DNA of 64,000 nucleotides from NCBI GenBank assembly GCA_902595105.1, contig CACJPA010000002.1, forward strand, positions 18,368 to 82,367, given 5' to 3'. Source of the DNA: an uncultured Pelagibacteraceae bacterium (GTDB lineage Bacteria > Pseudomonadota > Alphaproteobacteria > Pelagibacterales > Pelagibacteraceae). This document shows, in pieces, positions 38,695 to 48,070 of the stretch (positions are counted from its first letter, which is position 1; every line of letters starts with the position of its first letter). The notes below the pieces were generated by a model. The model made no database searches. It was not told the DNA's origin and saw only the letters and a list, made by a program, of their open reading frames with translations. The position numbers and the translations under genes are program-made.

Positions 38695-39884
38695 TGAGTA
38701 AAATTGAAAATATTAGAACAATTCTACTAAGCGCTGATTATGGCAGTAAAAATCATCCTGAAATTTTAGAGTGCTTTCCTAATGGCCCAAAAAGAACTAT
38801 TGGATTAGTTGAGGTAACTCTTGAAAATGGAGTTAAAGGTTATGGTGAAGGTTATTTAGGTGTTTTTGCACCACAAGTTTTTAAATCTATCGTTGAACTA
38901 TGTGCTCCTTACCTAATTGGAAAAGATGGGTTTAATATTTTAAGAAGATACAAAGATTTATGTAGTGTTTGTGATTATTGGTCATTACAAGGGGCCGCTA
39001 GGCACACTACAAGCGCAATTGAAATAGCTTTAGTTGATGCAAAATCTAAAACACAAAAATGTCCTGCATATAAATTATTTGGAAATAGTGAAAAAGAAAA
39101 ATTAGAAGTCTATGGAAGTGGAGGAATTTGTGACACAAAAGAACACTTTATAGAGGAACTAGAACTTTTAAAAAAACTAGGAATAAAAAAATATAAAATT
39201 AGAGCAGTTCCAAGTGATATAAATAAAACTGCATGGGTACTTAAAGAAGCTAGGAAATATGAAATAGATGTAGGCATTGATATGTGCCAAAATCTTGCAG
39301 ATCCACCTATAAATGCAGAAGACGTAATAAATTATATTAACCATGTAAAAAATATTACAAAAGAAAAAATATTATTTTTAGAAGAAGCTGTTGGCCCAAT
39401 GGATATAAAAGGATTTAAAAAATTAAAAGAAATTCTTAATATAGATATTTGTGGTGGCGAAGTTATAACCACACCTTTAGAAATGATAGAAAGAATAAAT
39501 CTAGATATATATAATTTTGTTCAACCAGATGCATCAGTTATTGGAGGAATGCATGCTGTAAAAGAAGTGTTTGATAATTCAAAAATAAAACCTGTTGTAC
39601 ATGCTTGGGGAGGACCAGTGGCGATTATGGCAAATTATCATGTTGCATTTGGATGTAATGGAAACCTAGTTGAATTTCCAATGATACCATACAAGCTCGA
39701 ACCAATAATGTTTGGTGATCAAAAAATTATTGAAAATGGTTATCTTTTAAGGCCTGAAAATCCAGGGATAGGTATTACCATGAATGACAAAATCGAAAAA
39801 GATTTTCCATTTGATAAAGAGTCAGTGTATTCGTGTGTTGTTGTTGATAGAGGTCAGCCAAAGGATTCTTTTTGGAAAGAATAA
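38694..39884 (+). CDS. Mandelate racemase/muconate-lactonizing enzyme (enolase superfamily) protein
   Basis: KKYKIRAV, VGIDMCQN, LFLEEAVGP, ICGGEVIT, VVHAWGGPVA arrangement typical of the enolase superfamily barrel. Confidence 0.88.
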   Translation: MSKIENIRTILLSADYGSKNHPEILECFPNGPKRTIGLVEVTLENGVKGYGEGYLGVFAPQVFKSIVELCAPYLIGKDGFNILRRYKDLCSVCDYWSLQGAARHTTSAIEIALVDAKSKTQKCPAYKLFGNSEKEKLEVYGSGGICDTKEHFIEELELLKKLGIKKYKIRAVPSDINKTAWVLKEARKYEIDVGIDMCQNLADPPINAEDVINYINHVKNITKEKILFLEEAVGPMDIKGFKKLKEILNIDICGGEVITTPLEMIERINLDIYNFVQPDASVIGGMHAVKEVFDNSKIKPVVHAWGGPVAIMANYHVAFGCNGNLVEFPMIPYKLEPIMFGDQKIIENGYLLRPENPGIGITMNDKIEKDFPFDKESVYSCVVVDRGQPKDSFWKE

Positions 39885-39947
39885 TTGTAAAAAAATGATT
39901 ATAAAGCAAACTAGGTCGAATACTGGTAATCGATCAATATAAAATTT

Positions 39948-40877
39948 ATGAATATCTATATTGCATGTGAATTAAATTATTTAGAAAAAAAGATTATTAA
40001 AAAAAATTTAAAAAGACACAATTTATATTTTTCTAATCTAAGATTTAAAAAAATTGCTGATAAAAATTTCCTCAAATGTGAGATTGTATTTGGAAATATT
40101 CCATCAGATTGGATAAAGCAAAGTAGCAAAATAAAATGGATTCAATTAGAATCAACAGGCTTTGGTGAATATTCTAATGTTAAAAAAAATTTTTTAAACA
40201 AAGATGTAATCATTAGTAATTTAAAAAGTTTTTTTGCACACCAAGTAGCACAGACAGTAATGGCAGGGATTTTTTCTTTTTATAGAGGTTTGGATAGTTT
40301 CACTTTGTTAAAAAAAGAAAAAAAATGGATTGGTGACCCAATTAGAGCTAAATTAGAAATATTAAATGATAAAAATATTTTATTTTTTGGTAAAGGATCA
40401 ATAAATCGGGAAATAGCAAAATATATAAAGTTATTTAATTGTAAATACTCATTTATTGACTCAAATTCAAAAAAAAGTTTTATTATTAAAAAGTTAAAAA
40501 AAGCTGAAATAGTAATCTGCGCACTTCCTGGAACTTTAAAAACTAAAATGCTCTTTAATAAAGAATTAATTAACAGTTTATCAAAACAAAGTATTTTAAT
40601 TAATGTTGGTCGAGGCAATTTAATTAATGAAAAATATCTAATTAAAAAACTTAAAAATAATTTAATAAAGGGTGCTGTTTTAGATGTTACAGCTGAAGAG
40701 CCGTTAAGAAAAAATAACATTCTATGGTCTTGTCCAAATTTAATACTTACCCAACATACTGGAGGGGGATATAAAAATGAGATGATGGATAAAATTAACT
40801 TTTTCCTAAATAATTTTCAAAATTATTTAAAAAATAGTAAGGTATTAAATAAAATTAACCCTAAGAAGGGTTATTAA
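39948..40877 (+). CDS. D-2-hydroxyacid dehydrogenase family protein
   Basis: FFGKGSINREIAKYI cofactor motif, INVGRGNLINE, AEEPLRKNNILWSCPNLILTQHTGG. Confidence 0.87.
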   Translation: MNIYIACELNYLEKKIIKKNLKRHNLYFSNLRFKKIADKNFLKCEIVFGNIPSDWIKQSSKIKWIQLESTGFGEYSNVKKNFLNKDVIISNLKSFFAHQVAQTVMAGIFSFYRGLDSFTLLKKEKKWIGDPIRAKLEILNDKNILFFGKGSINREIAKYIKLFNCKYSFIDSNSKKSFIIKKLKKAEIVICALPGTLKTKMLFNKELINSLSKQSILINVGRGNLINEKYLIKKLKNNLIKGAVLDVTAEEPLRKNNILWSCPNLILTQHTGGGYKNEMMDKINFFLNNFQNYLKNSKVLNKINPKKGY

Positions 40878-40956
40878 AAAATTTATTGTATTTACAATTA
40901 AATTAAGATTTATTGTCCAAGAGCTTCTTTAGCTTCATCATTGTTATCTGTCATAT

Positions 40957-42036
40957 TCAATTATTTAACGGCAACCAAGAATTATATAAAGGATTATCTT
41001 TATTGATTGAAAGTTTAATATTTTTATTTTGTCTAGACGAGTCGTAAACAGCGGTTACAAATTCTAAAGATTTTCGTGCATCAAGTAGTGTCACTTCATC
41101 ACTTGGTGATCCATCTAGTTTATTTGCAATTTCTTCAAACATTCCTGCATACCAGGATTTTGGTTCTTTTACTTTTGATAGCACTTCATCAATTTGAGTT
41201 TTGGTTATAGGAGCTCTTGGTAAAAAATTCCATTTATCATCAGCTGGGTTATAAGGTTTATCAGGAGAAGCACTTGACTCAGCTGTAAATCCTTCAAAAC
41301 AAAATCGAAGTCTACTAGTATCATTTGCAGCACCTAAAGTAATAGAACTTGTAACTAGAGATCCATTTTTCATTTCAATTGAAAGTGCAGCACAATCTTC
41401 TACCTCGATATCATTTACTCTAGTTGCTAATTTTGCAAATACATTTGAAACAGGACCCAAAACCATACTTACCAAATCATGAATGTGAATTGAATGACTT
41501 AATATTGCGCCACCTTGTTCACCTTTCCAGGTACCTCTCCAGGGTTTAGAGTAATAATTTTTTCCTCTATTCCAATGAGTTTCTAAAGAAGCAACCAAGG
41601 GTTTTCCTGCTAAACCAGATTTCATTAGTGCTTTTAACTTTGAAAATCCTAGACCATATCGATATTGGAAAACTGGAAAAATAATTTTACCCGTTTCTTT
41701 ACTGATTTTTTCTAATTCGTCGACTTCTTTTAGACTTGATACTAATGGCTTTTCACAAATTACATGCTTTCCTGATTCCATAGCTTTTTTACAGGCTGAA
41801 AAATGTAAGTGGGGTGGGAGACAAATATCAATTATATCAATTTCTTTAATTTTTAATATATCGTCAAAGTTAAGAGAAACTTTTGTATCAGTATTTGAAT
41901 TTAATATTTTATCAATAGCTTCTCTAGTTAAACCACATAAAGTGTGAACATTAAATCTATCTTTTAATTTTTGTAAATCTTTATAGTGCTTAGCACCTAT
42001 GTTGGTTCCTATAATTGCAACTTGATATTTTTTCAT
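40957..42036 (-). CDS. Gfo/Idh/MocA family oxidoreductase
   Basis: Rossmann N terminus VAIIGTNIGAKHY, CLPPHLHFSACKKAMESGKHVICEKPL. Confidence 0.9.
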   Translation of the reverse strand: MKKYQVAIIGTNIGAKHYKDLQKLKDRFNVHTLCGLTREAIDKILNSNTDTKVSLNFDDILKIKEIDIIDICLPPHLHFSACKKAMESGKHVICEKPLVSSLKEVDELEKISKETGKIIFPVFQYRYGLGFSKLKALMKSGLAGKPLVASLETHWNRGKNYYSKPWRGTWKGEQGGAILSHSIHIHDLVSMVLGPVSNVFAKLATRVNDIEVEDCAALSIEMKNGSLVTSSITLGAANDTSRLRFCFEGFTAESSASPDKPYNPADDKWNFLPRAPITKTQIDEVLSKVKEPKSWYAGMFEEIANKLDGSPSDEVTLLDARKSLEFVTAVYDSSRQNKNIKLSINKDNPLYNSWLPLNN

Positions 42037-43043
42037 TTTGTTTCAGCTTTTAACTGTGCTTTTATTGCAAGTTCCATTGAAAGATAAGTTAATTCCTGCG
42101 GGCAAGCAGTTTCAGTTCTATTGATTACATCATTTATTAAATTTCTAAAGTAGGGCAGTTTCATATCAGAGCAATCGATGTATTTTAATTCTTCACTATT
42201 AGCTAAATATAAATGATTACCTTTTTCTGATTTTGCTAAATCTGTATATTTTCTTATTTCTATATAACCTTTATCTCCTAGGATTAATAATCTTCCATCT
42301 CCCCATGTTGGAAGTGCATCTGGGGTAAACCAATCTAATCTTATGTAACCATGTCCACCATTACCAGTAAGATTAACCTCTCCAAAATCTTGAAAACCAG
42401 ACTTTTCCTTTTTGGTAGTATTTTCTACAAGAGCATGATTAATTTTTGCTTCGCTTGAATTTGTAAATACTAAAAATTGATGAATTTGATGTGAGCCTAT
42501 ATCAGTAATTATCCCACCATAACTATCTCTATCATAAAACCAATCAGGTCTTTCATAATTTCCTTGTCTGTGAGGACCGGTTCCAATTGTTTGCTTTACT
42601 TTACCGATTTTTCCCTCGTTAACTAATTCTTCAGCTTTGGCAACTGCCGCAACGTGAAATCTTTCTGAAAAATTAACTGACCATATTTTTCCAGTTTCTT
42701 TTACAGTTTGTTTAAGCTCGTTTAATTGGTCTAAAGTAGTACAACCAGGTTTATCGACCATTACATCTTTTCCAGCTTTTAAAGCTTCTATTGAATTATG
42801 AGCTCTATCTTTTGGAACCGAAGATATTAAAATCATATCAATAGATGGATCATTTAATATTTCTTCCTTATTTTCTTTTCTCTTAATATTAGGATATTTT
42901 GTATTAAATTCTTTCAAAGTTAATGGATTACCCTCGGTCCAAAAATAATCACAAACACATGCTTCTTTTAACATTTCATCCAACATGTCAAAGATATGAC
43001 CATGATCTATACCTATAATTCCAAGATTGATTGCTTTTTTCAT
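42033..43043 (-). CDS. Gfo/Idh/MocA family oxidoreductase
   Basis: ISSVPKDRAHNSIEALKAGKDVMVDKPG, ITDIGSHQIHQFL. Confidence 0.9.
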   Translation of the reverse strand: MKKAINLGIIGIDHGHIFDMLDEMLKEACVCDYFWTEGNPLTLKEFNTKYPNIKRKENKEEILNDPSIDMILISSVPKDRAHNSIEALKAGKDVMVDKPGCTTLDQLNELKQTVKETGKIWSVNFSERFHVAAVAKAEELVNEGKIGKVKQTIGTGPHRQGNYERPDWFYDRDSYGGIITDIGSHQIHQFLVFTNSSEAKINHALVENTTKKEKSGFQDFGEVNLTGNGGHGYIRLDWFTPDALPTWGDGRLLILGDKGYIEIRKYTDLAKSEKGNHLYLANSEELKYIDCSDMKLPYFRNLINDVINRTETACPQELTYLSMELAIKAQLKAETK

Positions 43044-44743
43044 GTTAATTTTTTATTCAAATTTTCAAAAATTTCGTGTTCAACATTTTTCCAGTTATTA
43101 AATTCTTTTTGATGAAATAGCTTAACTGTATTGTATGGATTTATTTTATAAAATTCTCCCCATCTCCAATCAGGATATAGATTTAAAATACCCCAAGTTT
43201 CTTGATTTAATGATGCGGACAAATGTAGCAAAAATGTATCTGAAGAAATTACTAAATCTAAATTAGGTATAATGTATGAAATTTCATTTAAATCATATTT
43301 ACTAAAATCAATTATATCTGATGATTTGAAAAAATCTAAATCTCTATCCCAAATTTCACCCTGAAGATTATAAAAATTTATATCTAAAGAAAATATTTTT
43401 TCCAATGACTTTAAAGGTATTGATCTAAATGGTTCATTAGGTCCATTAAAAGATCCAGACCAAGCTATACCAACATTTAATTTTGTTTTGTTAATTTCTT
43501 TTTTCCAATTATCTACAGAATTTTTTTCAAATCTTATTAAATTTTCATCACTACTTATACGATTTTTATAAAAATACTTTAACAACGAACCAAGCGAGAT
43601 TTTGTAGTCAAATTTTTTGATTTTAATAGTTTCATTATTTTCAATATCAAGATTTTCAAAATCTGTCTTAAACAAGTTTTGAATTTTTTTTGGTACAACT
43701 AGAATTACTTTTTTAGAAATTTTTAACAGGGGAATAATAAATTTAGAGAATTGAATAGTATCACCCAATCCTTGCTCATTATAAACAGCAATTACTTTTG
43801 ACCTTAAATCTTCTCCTCTCCACTCCTTTACTTCAGAAAAAAAATTTTGAATTTTTGATGGTCTATGCTCATAATATTTCCATCCAAGTTCAAAATTACC
43901 TTCATATAAATATCTCATACCTAAAAAATTGATAAAATTTTCATTTTTTTTAATTATATTTTCATTTTCTTTAAGAAGTGCTTTTGCATCTTCTATTCTT
44001 CCTATGGTGAAATATATTTTTATTAATTTGGTCAAAAATCTAATTTGATTTTTGTTAGATTTTAAAATTTCAACTGCTTTTTCAATTTGGTTTTTAATAA
44101 ATAAATAGTTAGCTTTATTAAATAAAAACTCACTAAAGTTAGGGTCTATAATTTCTGCTTTTTTATAATAAAAATCTGAATTTTTCTCATCTCTAAGTTC
44201 TATATAGTTTGATAGAAGATTATTTATGATTATTTTATCATTTTGATCTAAATTAAATGCTTCTAAAAAATACTTAATTGATATTTTTGGTCTATTCTTT
44301 TTTAAGTAAATATTTCCAATATTGTTCAATGCATACTTTTTCTCTTTCCCATTTAAATTAATACAATTTTCATAATATTTAATCGCTTCATCAAATTTAT
44401 TGTTAATTTCTAATGCATAGGCAAGTTTATAATAAGACGATGGATTCTTATTATCTTTATCGACAAGCTCATTAGCTATGGAAAGCATTTCATTTATTTT
44501 TTTTTTTTTATGATAAACCGTATAAAGATTTTTTAGTGGATCTAAAAATGACTTATTAATTTTGATTGAGTGGAGAAAACTATTTTCAGCCATCTCTAAA
44601 TCATTTTTTAAAAGATAAACAACACCTTTTAAATTAAAGATTATATCACTATTTTTTTTATTCTGATATAATTTGCAAAGCTTTAAAGCTTTATCTAAAT
44701 CTTTTTCGTTTATACTTTGGATTATATTTTTTAGGTTTGACAT
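43040..44743 (-). CDS. TPR-repeat protein with C-terminal GT9-like (heptosyltransferase-like) domain
   Basis: N-terminal TPR array; C-terminal YNEQGLGDTIQFSKFI, VGIAWSGSFNGPNEPFRSIPL, LVISSDTFLLHLSASL. Confidence 0.82.
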   Translation of the reverse strand: MSNLKNIIQSINEKDLDKALKLCKLYQNKKNSDIIFNLKGVVYLLKNDLEMAENSFLHSIKINKSFLDPLKNLYTVYHKKKKINEMLSIANELVDKDNKNPSSYYKLAYALEINNKFDEAIKYYENCINLNGKEKKYALNNIGNIYLKKNRPKISIKYFLEAFNLDQNDKIIINNLLSNYIELRDEKNSDFYYKKAEIIDPNFSEFLFNKANYLFIKNQIEKAVEILKSNKNQIRFLTKLIKIYFTIGRIEDAKALLKENENIIKKNENFINFLGMRYLYEGNFELGWKYYEHRPSKIQNFFSEVKEWRGEDLRSKVIAVYNEQGLGDTIQFSKFIIPLLKISKKVILVVPKKIQNLFKTDFENLDIENNETIKIKKFDYKISLGSLLKYFYKNRISSDENLIRFEKNSVDNWKKEINKTKLNVGIAWSGSFNGPNEPFRSIPLKSLEKIFSLDINFYNLQGEIWDRDLDFFKSSDIIDFSKYDLNEISYIIPNLDLVISSDTFLLHLSASLNQETWGILNLYPDWRWGEFYKINPYNTVKLFHQKEFNNWKNVEHEIFENLNKKLT

Positions 44744-44747
44744 AATT

Positions 44748-45572
44748 TTAATACAAACCTTTTTTTTTTGATCCTTTATAAAATATTTCCTTAAGATATT
44801 TGTTTTCTCTTACTCTTAACAATTTACCTTCTTCACTCATTAATGAATTAGTACGATTAATAACCTCGTGATAATGATATTCATCTTTTCCTCTAGCAAT
44901 TTGAACACTATTTTTTCCTAAAACTTGTTTAACATTGGTTCCTATATAGCTTTGAACTGCAAATCCTATTCTTCTGTCATTACTTTTGTTTACCCCAGAG
45001 CCATGAACTACTCTTGGGTGGTGTAATGACATTTGACCCGCTTTAAGCTCTACAGGTTTAACCTCATTTTCTGGTACTCCTTCTACTGTTTGACCGCGTG
45101 TTAACAGGTTTCCTTCATTAAACTTTTGGTTATGATCTTTTAGTTCTATGTGAGATTTAGGCCACATTCTCATACAACCATTTTCGTTATTAGAATCTGT
45201 AATTGCTATCCATGCAGTAACCCAATTATGGGGTTCCAAACCAATATATTTTGCATCTTGATGATAACTTACAAATCCTTCTTGTTTAGGGTTTTTAATA
45301 AACAAAGTAGTACTACAAACTAAAATATTTTCTCCGATAATGCTTTCAACTGCATCAAGAATTTTAGAATTATGAACAATTACATCTAGTTTAGGAGAGA
45401 TTAAGTGAGCATTATATCTGCCAGATTTATCAATTTCATTTGGCATTTCTTTTTCTATTAGCTCAATTTCATTTCTTGCTTCCAAAGCCTCTTCTTTAGT
45501 TAAGATATCTAAGGGCGCTACATATCCTTCTTCATTGTACTGTTTCAGTTGATTTGAATTAAGATAAGTCAT
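44748..45572 (-). CDS. Phytanoyl-CoA dioxygenase (PhyH) family protein
   Basis: SYHQDAKYIGLEPHNWVTAWIAITDSNNENGCMRMWPKSH and HHPRVVHGSGVNKSNDRRIGFAVQ (HxD...H 2-OG/Fe motif). Confidence 0.9.
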   Translation of the reverse strand: MTYLNSNQLKQYNEEGYVAPLDILTKEEALEARNEIELIEKEMPNEIDKSGRYNAHLISPKLDVIVHNSKILDAVESIIGENILVCSTTLFIKNPKQEGFVSYHQDAKYIGLEPHNWVTAWIAITDSNNENGCMRMWPKSHIELKDHNQKFNEGNLLTRGQTVEGVPENEVKPVELKAGQMSLHHPRVVHGSGVNKSNDRRIGFAVQSYIGTNVKQVLGKNSVQIARGKDEYHYHEVINRTNSLMSEEGKLLRVRENKYLKEIFYKGSKKKGLY

Positions 45573-45590
45573 ATTATTTTTAAAGATTAT

Positions 45591-46379
45591 ATGAGTGCTA
45601 TTATTACTTCAATACATAACTGTCCTGTAAAATCTATTTCATTTCAAAATATTGAAAAATGTAAAATTAATAAAAATGTTGGGATAGAAGGGGATAGAGT
45701 TTTTGCATTTTCACAAAATCTTGATTTAGATCAATCTACAGAATTTGAAAAAAATCCTGAAACAAGAAAAGGTAAATGGAATAAAATCGTAACACTTAAA
45801 AACACTCCAGTATTTAATAAGTATAATTTTTTACATGAGGATAATAAGTTAACTTTAACGCTAAATAATAAAGAAATTATTACAGTTAATGTTAATGAAT
45901 CAAATGAAAATGATGATCTTGTAAAAAAATTAATTGAATTAGAGGGCTCTTTAAAAAACGATATCAGACTAATGAGAAATGATGAGTATCCTTTTTATGA
46001 TACTTCCATATCTAACAATTCCATGTTTAGAAATTCAATTTCTCTTTTAAATGTTAATAGTATTAAAGATTTTGAGAATAAAATTGATCAAAAAATTGAA
46101 AAATCTATTTTTAGAGGTAACCTATATTTTGATGGAATGGAAGCTTGGGAAGAAAGAAATTGGATTGGCAAAACTATAAAAATAAATAATGTTTTGTTTA
46201 AAGTTGAAAAAAATATTCCAAGATGTGTTGCTATTAACTTAAAACCTGCAACAGATGACAATTCTTTTAATTTACTCAAAACACTAAAACAAACTTACAA
46301 TCATTATGATATGGGTGTTTACTTGACACCTGAAAATGATGGTGAAATAAATTTATCAGAAAAAATCCTTATAAAATAA
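45591..46379 (+). CDS. MOSC domain-containing protein
   Basis: CPVKSISFQNIEKCKINKNVGIEGDRVFAF; FRGNLYFDGMEAWEERNWIGKTIKI; IPRCVAINL. Confidence 0.88.
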   Translation: MSAIITSIHNCPVKSISFQNIEKCKINKNVGIEGDRVFAFSQNLDLDQSTEFEKNPETRKGKWNKIVTLKNTPVFNKYNFLHEDNKLTLTLNNKEIITVNVNESNENDDLVKKLIELEGSLKNDIRLMRNDEYPFYDTSISNNSMFRNSISLLNVNSIKDFENKIDQKIEKSIFRGNLYFDGMEAWEERNWIGKTIKINNVLFKVEKNIPRCVAINLKPATDDNSFNLLKTLKQTYNHYDMGVYLTPENDGEINLSEKILIK

Positions 46380-46478
46380 ATATTAGACAACTTAAGATTG
46401 AATAAAATTTTTTTGGGTGGGTGTACACAGCTTCTTTAATCTGTTTAAATTTATCAAAACATAACTAAGGGGTATATA

Positions 46479-47324
46479 ATGAGAAAAATATATAAGACTT
46501 TAACTGTTTTATTTGTTCTTCTGTTTAGTATTTCGACTGTTAATGCAAAAACATTAACGGAAAGGCTTGCAGACGGTCACAAATTAAGACTAGGTTTTGG
46601 TACTGCTGTGCCATGGGCATACGCTGGAGATAATGGTGAAGCATTAGGTTTCGTAAACATGATAGCTTTAACTGTTTTAGAGGAAATGGGGATTACTGAG
46701 CATGAAACAAAAGTTTTTGAATGGTCAGGTCTTATTCCAGGAATTAACGCTGATAGATCAGACATGATTACTGGAGGTATGTACATTCTAAAAAGCAGAT
46801 GTGCCAATATTGATTTTTCAGATCCAATTGGAGTATTTGGTGATGCGATGTTAGTTCCAAAAGGTAATCCTAAGGGAATTAATAATTATGCAGATGTAAT
46901 TAGAACTGGAGCTAAACTTGTAACAGGAACTGGTTTTAATACTGTAGAAGCTGCAAAAAAAGCTGGTGTTCCAGATAGCCAAATGCTTTTAGTAGAAGGT
47001 GAAGTTGGTATTTTAGCAGCGATGAAAGCTGGAAGAGCAGATGCTGCTGTTCAAACTTTCTTTGGTGCAAAAGAGCATGAGGAAAAAACTGGTGGAGCAT
47101 TTGAAGTAACTGATCCTAAATTGATGCCTAAAGAAACTGTAAACGTTGTTGGTATTGGTTTTAGAAAAAGTGATAGTAAGTTCAGAGATGCTTTTAACGT
47201 AGCTTTAGCTAAAGTTTTGGCTAACCCTGATAAAATGTTAGAGAGAGCTGGTAAGTATGGCTATGATAAAGCTCAACTACCTCCACCTGACATGACTACA
47301 GAGTGGGCTTGCTCAACTAAATAA
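46479..47324 (+). CDS. ehuB: Polar amino acid/ectoine-type ABC transporter substrate-binding protein EhuB-like
   Basis: Signal peptide; EWSGLIPGINADRSDMITGGMYILKSRCANIDFSDPI; followed by two permeases and ATPase. Confidence 0.82.
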   Translation: MRKIYKTLTVLFVLLFSISTVNAKTLTERLADGHKLRLGFGTAVPWAYAGDNGEALGFVNMIALTVLEEMGITEHETKVFEWSGLIPGINADRSDMITGGMYILKSRCANIDFSDPIGVFGDAMLVPKGNPKGINNYADVIRTGAKLVTGTGFNTVEAAKKAGVPDSQMLLVEGEVGILAAMKAGRADAAVQTFFGAKEHEEKTGGAFEVTDPKLMPKETVNVVGIGFRKSDSKFRDAFNVALAKVLANPDKMLERAGKYGYDKAQLPPPDMTTEWACSTK

Positions 47325-47343
47325 TTTACATTATTAAAAAATT

Positions 47344-47376
47344 AAACCAGGCAACTTAATTGTTGCCTGGTTTTTA
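47344..47376 (+). terminator. Perfect-stem hairpin terminator/attenuator between ehuB and ehuC
   Basis: AAACCAGGCAAC-TTAATT-GTTGCCTGGTTTTT, 12 bp stem plus U-tract. Confidence 0.88.
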
Positions 47377-47395
47377 AAATCTAAAGGAAAATACT

Positions 47396-48067
47396 TTGAC
47401 ATATTTTGAATTTTTAAACGAACATGGTGTTACACTTTTATTGGGAACAGTAACTACAGTAAAAGTTCTTGTTTGTTCTATGATTCTATATGTGATTATT
47501 TCTATGATTTTTGGTTTGATGAGACTTTCTAAAAATCGAGTGATACAAGGGATTGCTACGGTATATATAGAATTTTTCAGAGGAACTTCTTTATTAGTTC
47601 AATTATTTTGGGCCTATTATGTATTACCTTTCTTTGGAATATCACTTGAAGCCTTTACAGCAGGAGTAGTAGCTCTAGGTTTAAACTTTGGTGCATATGG
47701 CGCAGAAATAGTTAGAGCAGGAATACTTGCAGTACCACGGGGGCAATGGGAGGCAGCACATGCTTTAAATTTTAGTCCAGCAAAAAGAATTAAAAGAATA
47801 ATTATTCCACAAATTTTTCCAATAATTCTTCCACCTGCTGCAAATTTAACTGTAGAATTGTTAAAAGCTACTGCATTGGTTGCATTGGTGACAGTTGTGG
47901 ATTTAACCTTTGAAGCAAAACAAATTAATTCTATTACCTGGTTATCAGCACAGTGTTTTGGAACAGCATTACTGATTTATTATATTATTGCTAGATTTGC
48001 ATTAGTTCCATTTTTAAGATGGTTAGAGATATTGGCAGCTAGAAAAGTTGGAAAGGAAAGAATTTAA
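47396..48067 (+). CDS. ehuC: Amino acid/ectoine ABC transporter permease EhuC-like
   Basis: His/Glu/Gln permease motif EFFRGTSLLVQLFWAYYVLPF; TTG start. Confidence 0.83.
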   Translation: MTYFEFLNEHGVTLLLGTVTTVKVLVCSMILYVIISMIFGLMRLSKNRVIQGIATVYIEFFRGTSLLVQLFWAYYVLPFFGISLEAFTAGVVALGLNFGAYGAEIVRAGILAVPRGQWEAAHALNFSPAKRIKRIIIPQIFPIILPPAANLTVELLKATALVALVTVVDLTFEAKQINSITWLSAQCFGTALLIYYIIARFALVPFLRWLEILAARKVGKERI

Positions 48068-48070
48068 ATT

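Noticed and set aside
40280-40720. 146-aa antisense ORF over the 2-hydroxyacid dehydrogenase gene
   Set aside because: Mirror ORF of a conserved coding gene; composition artefact.
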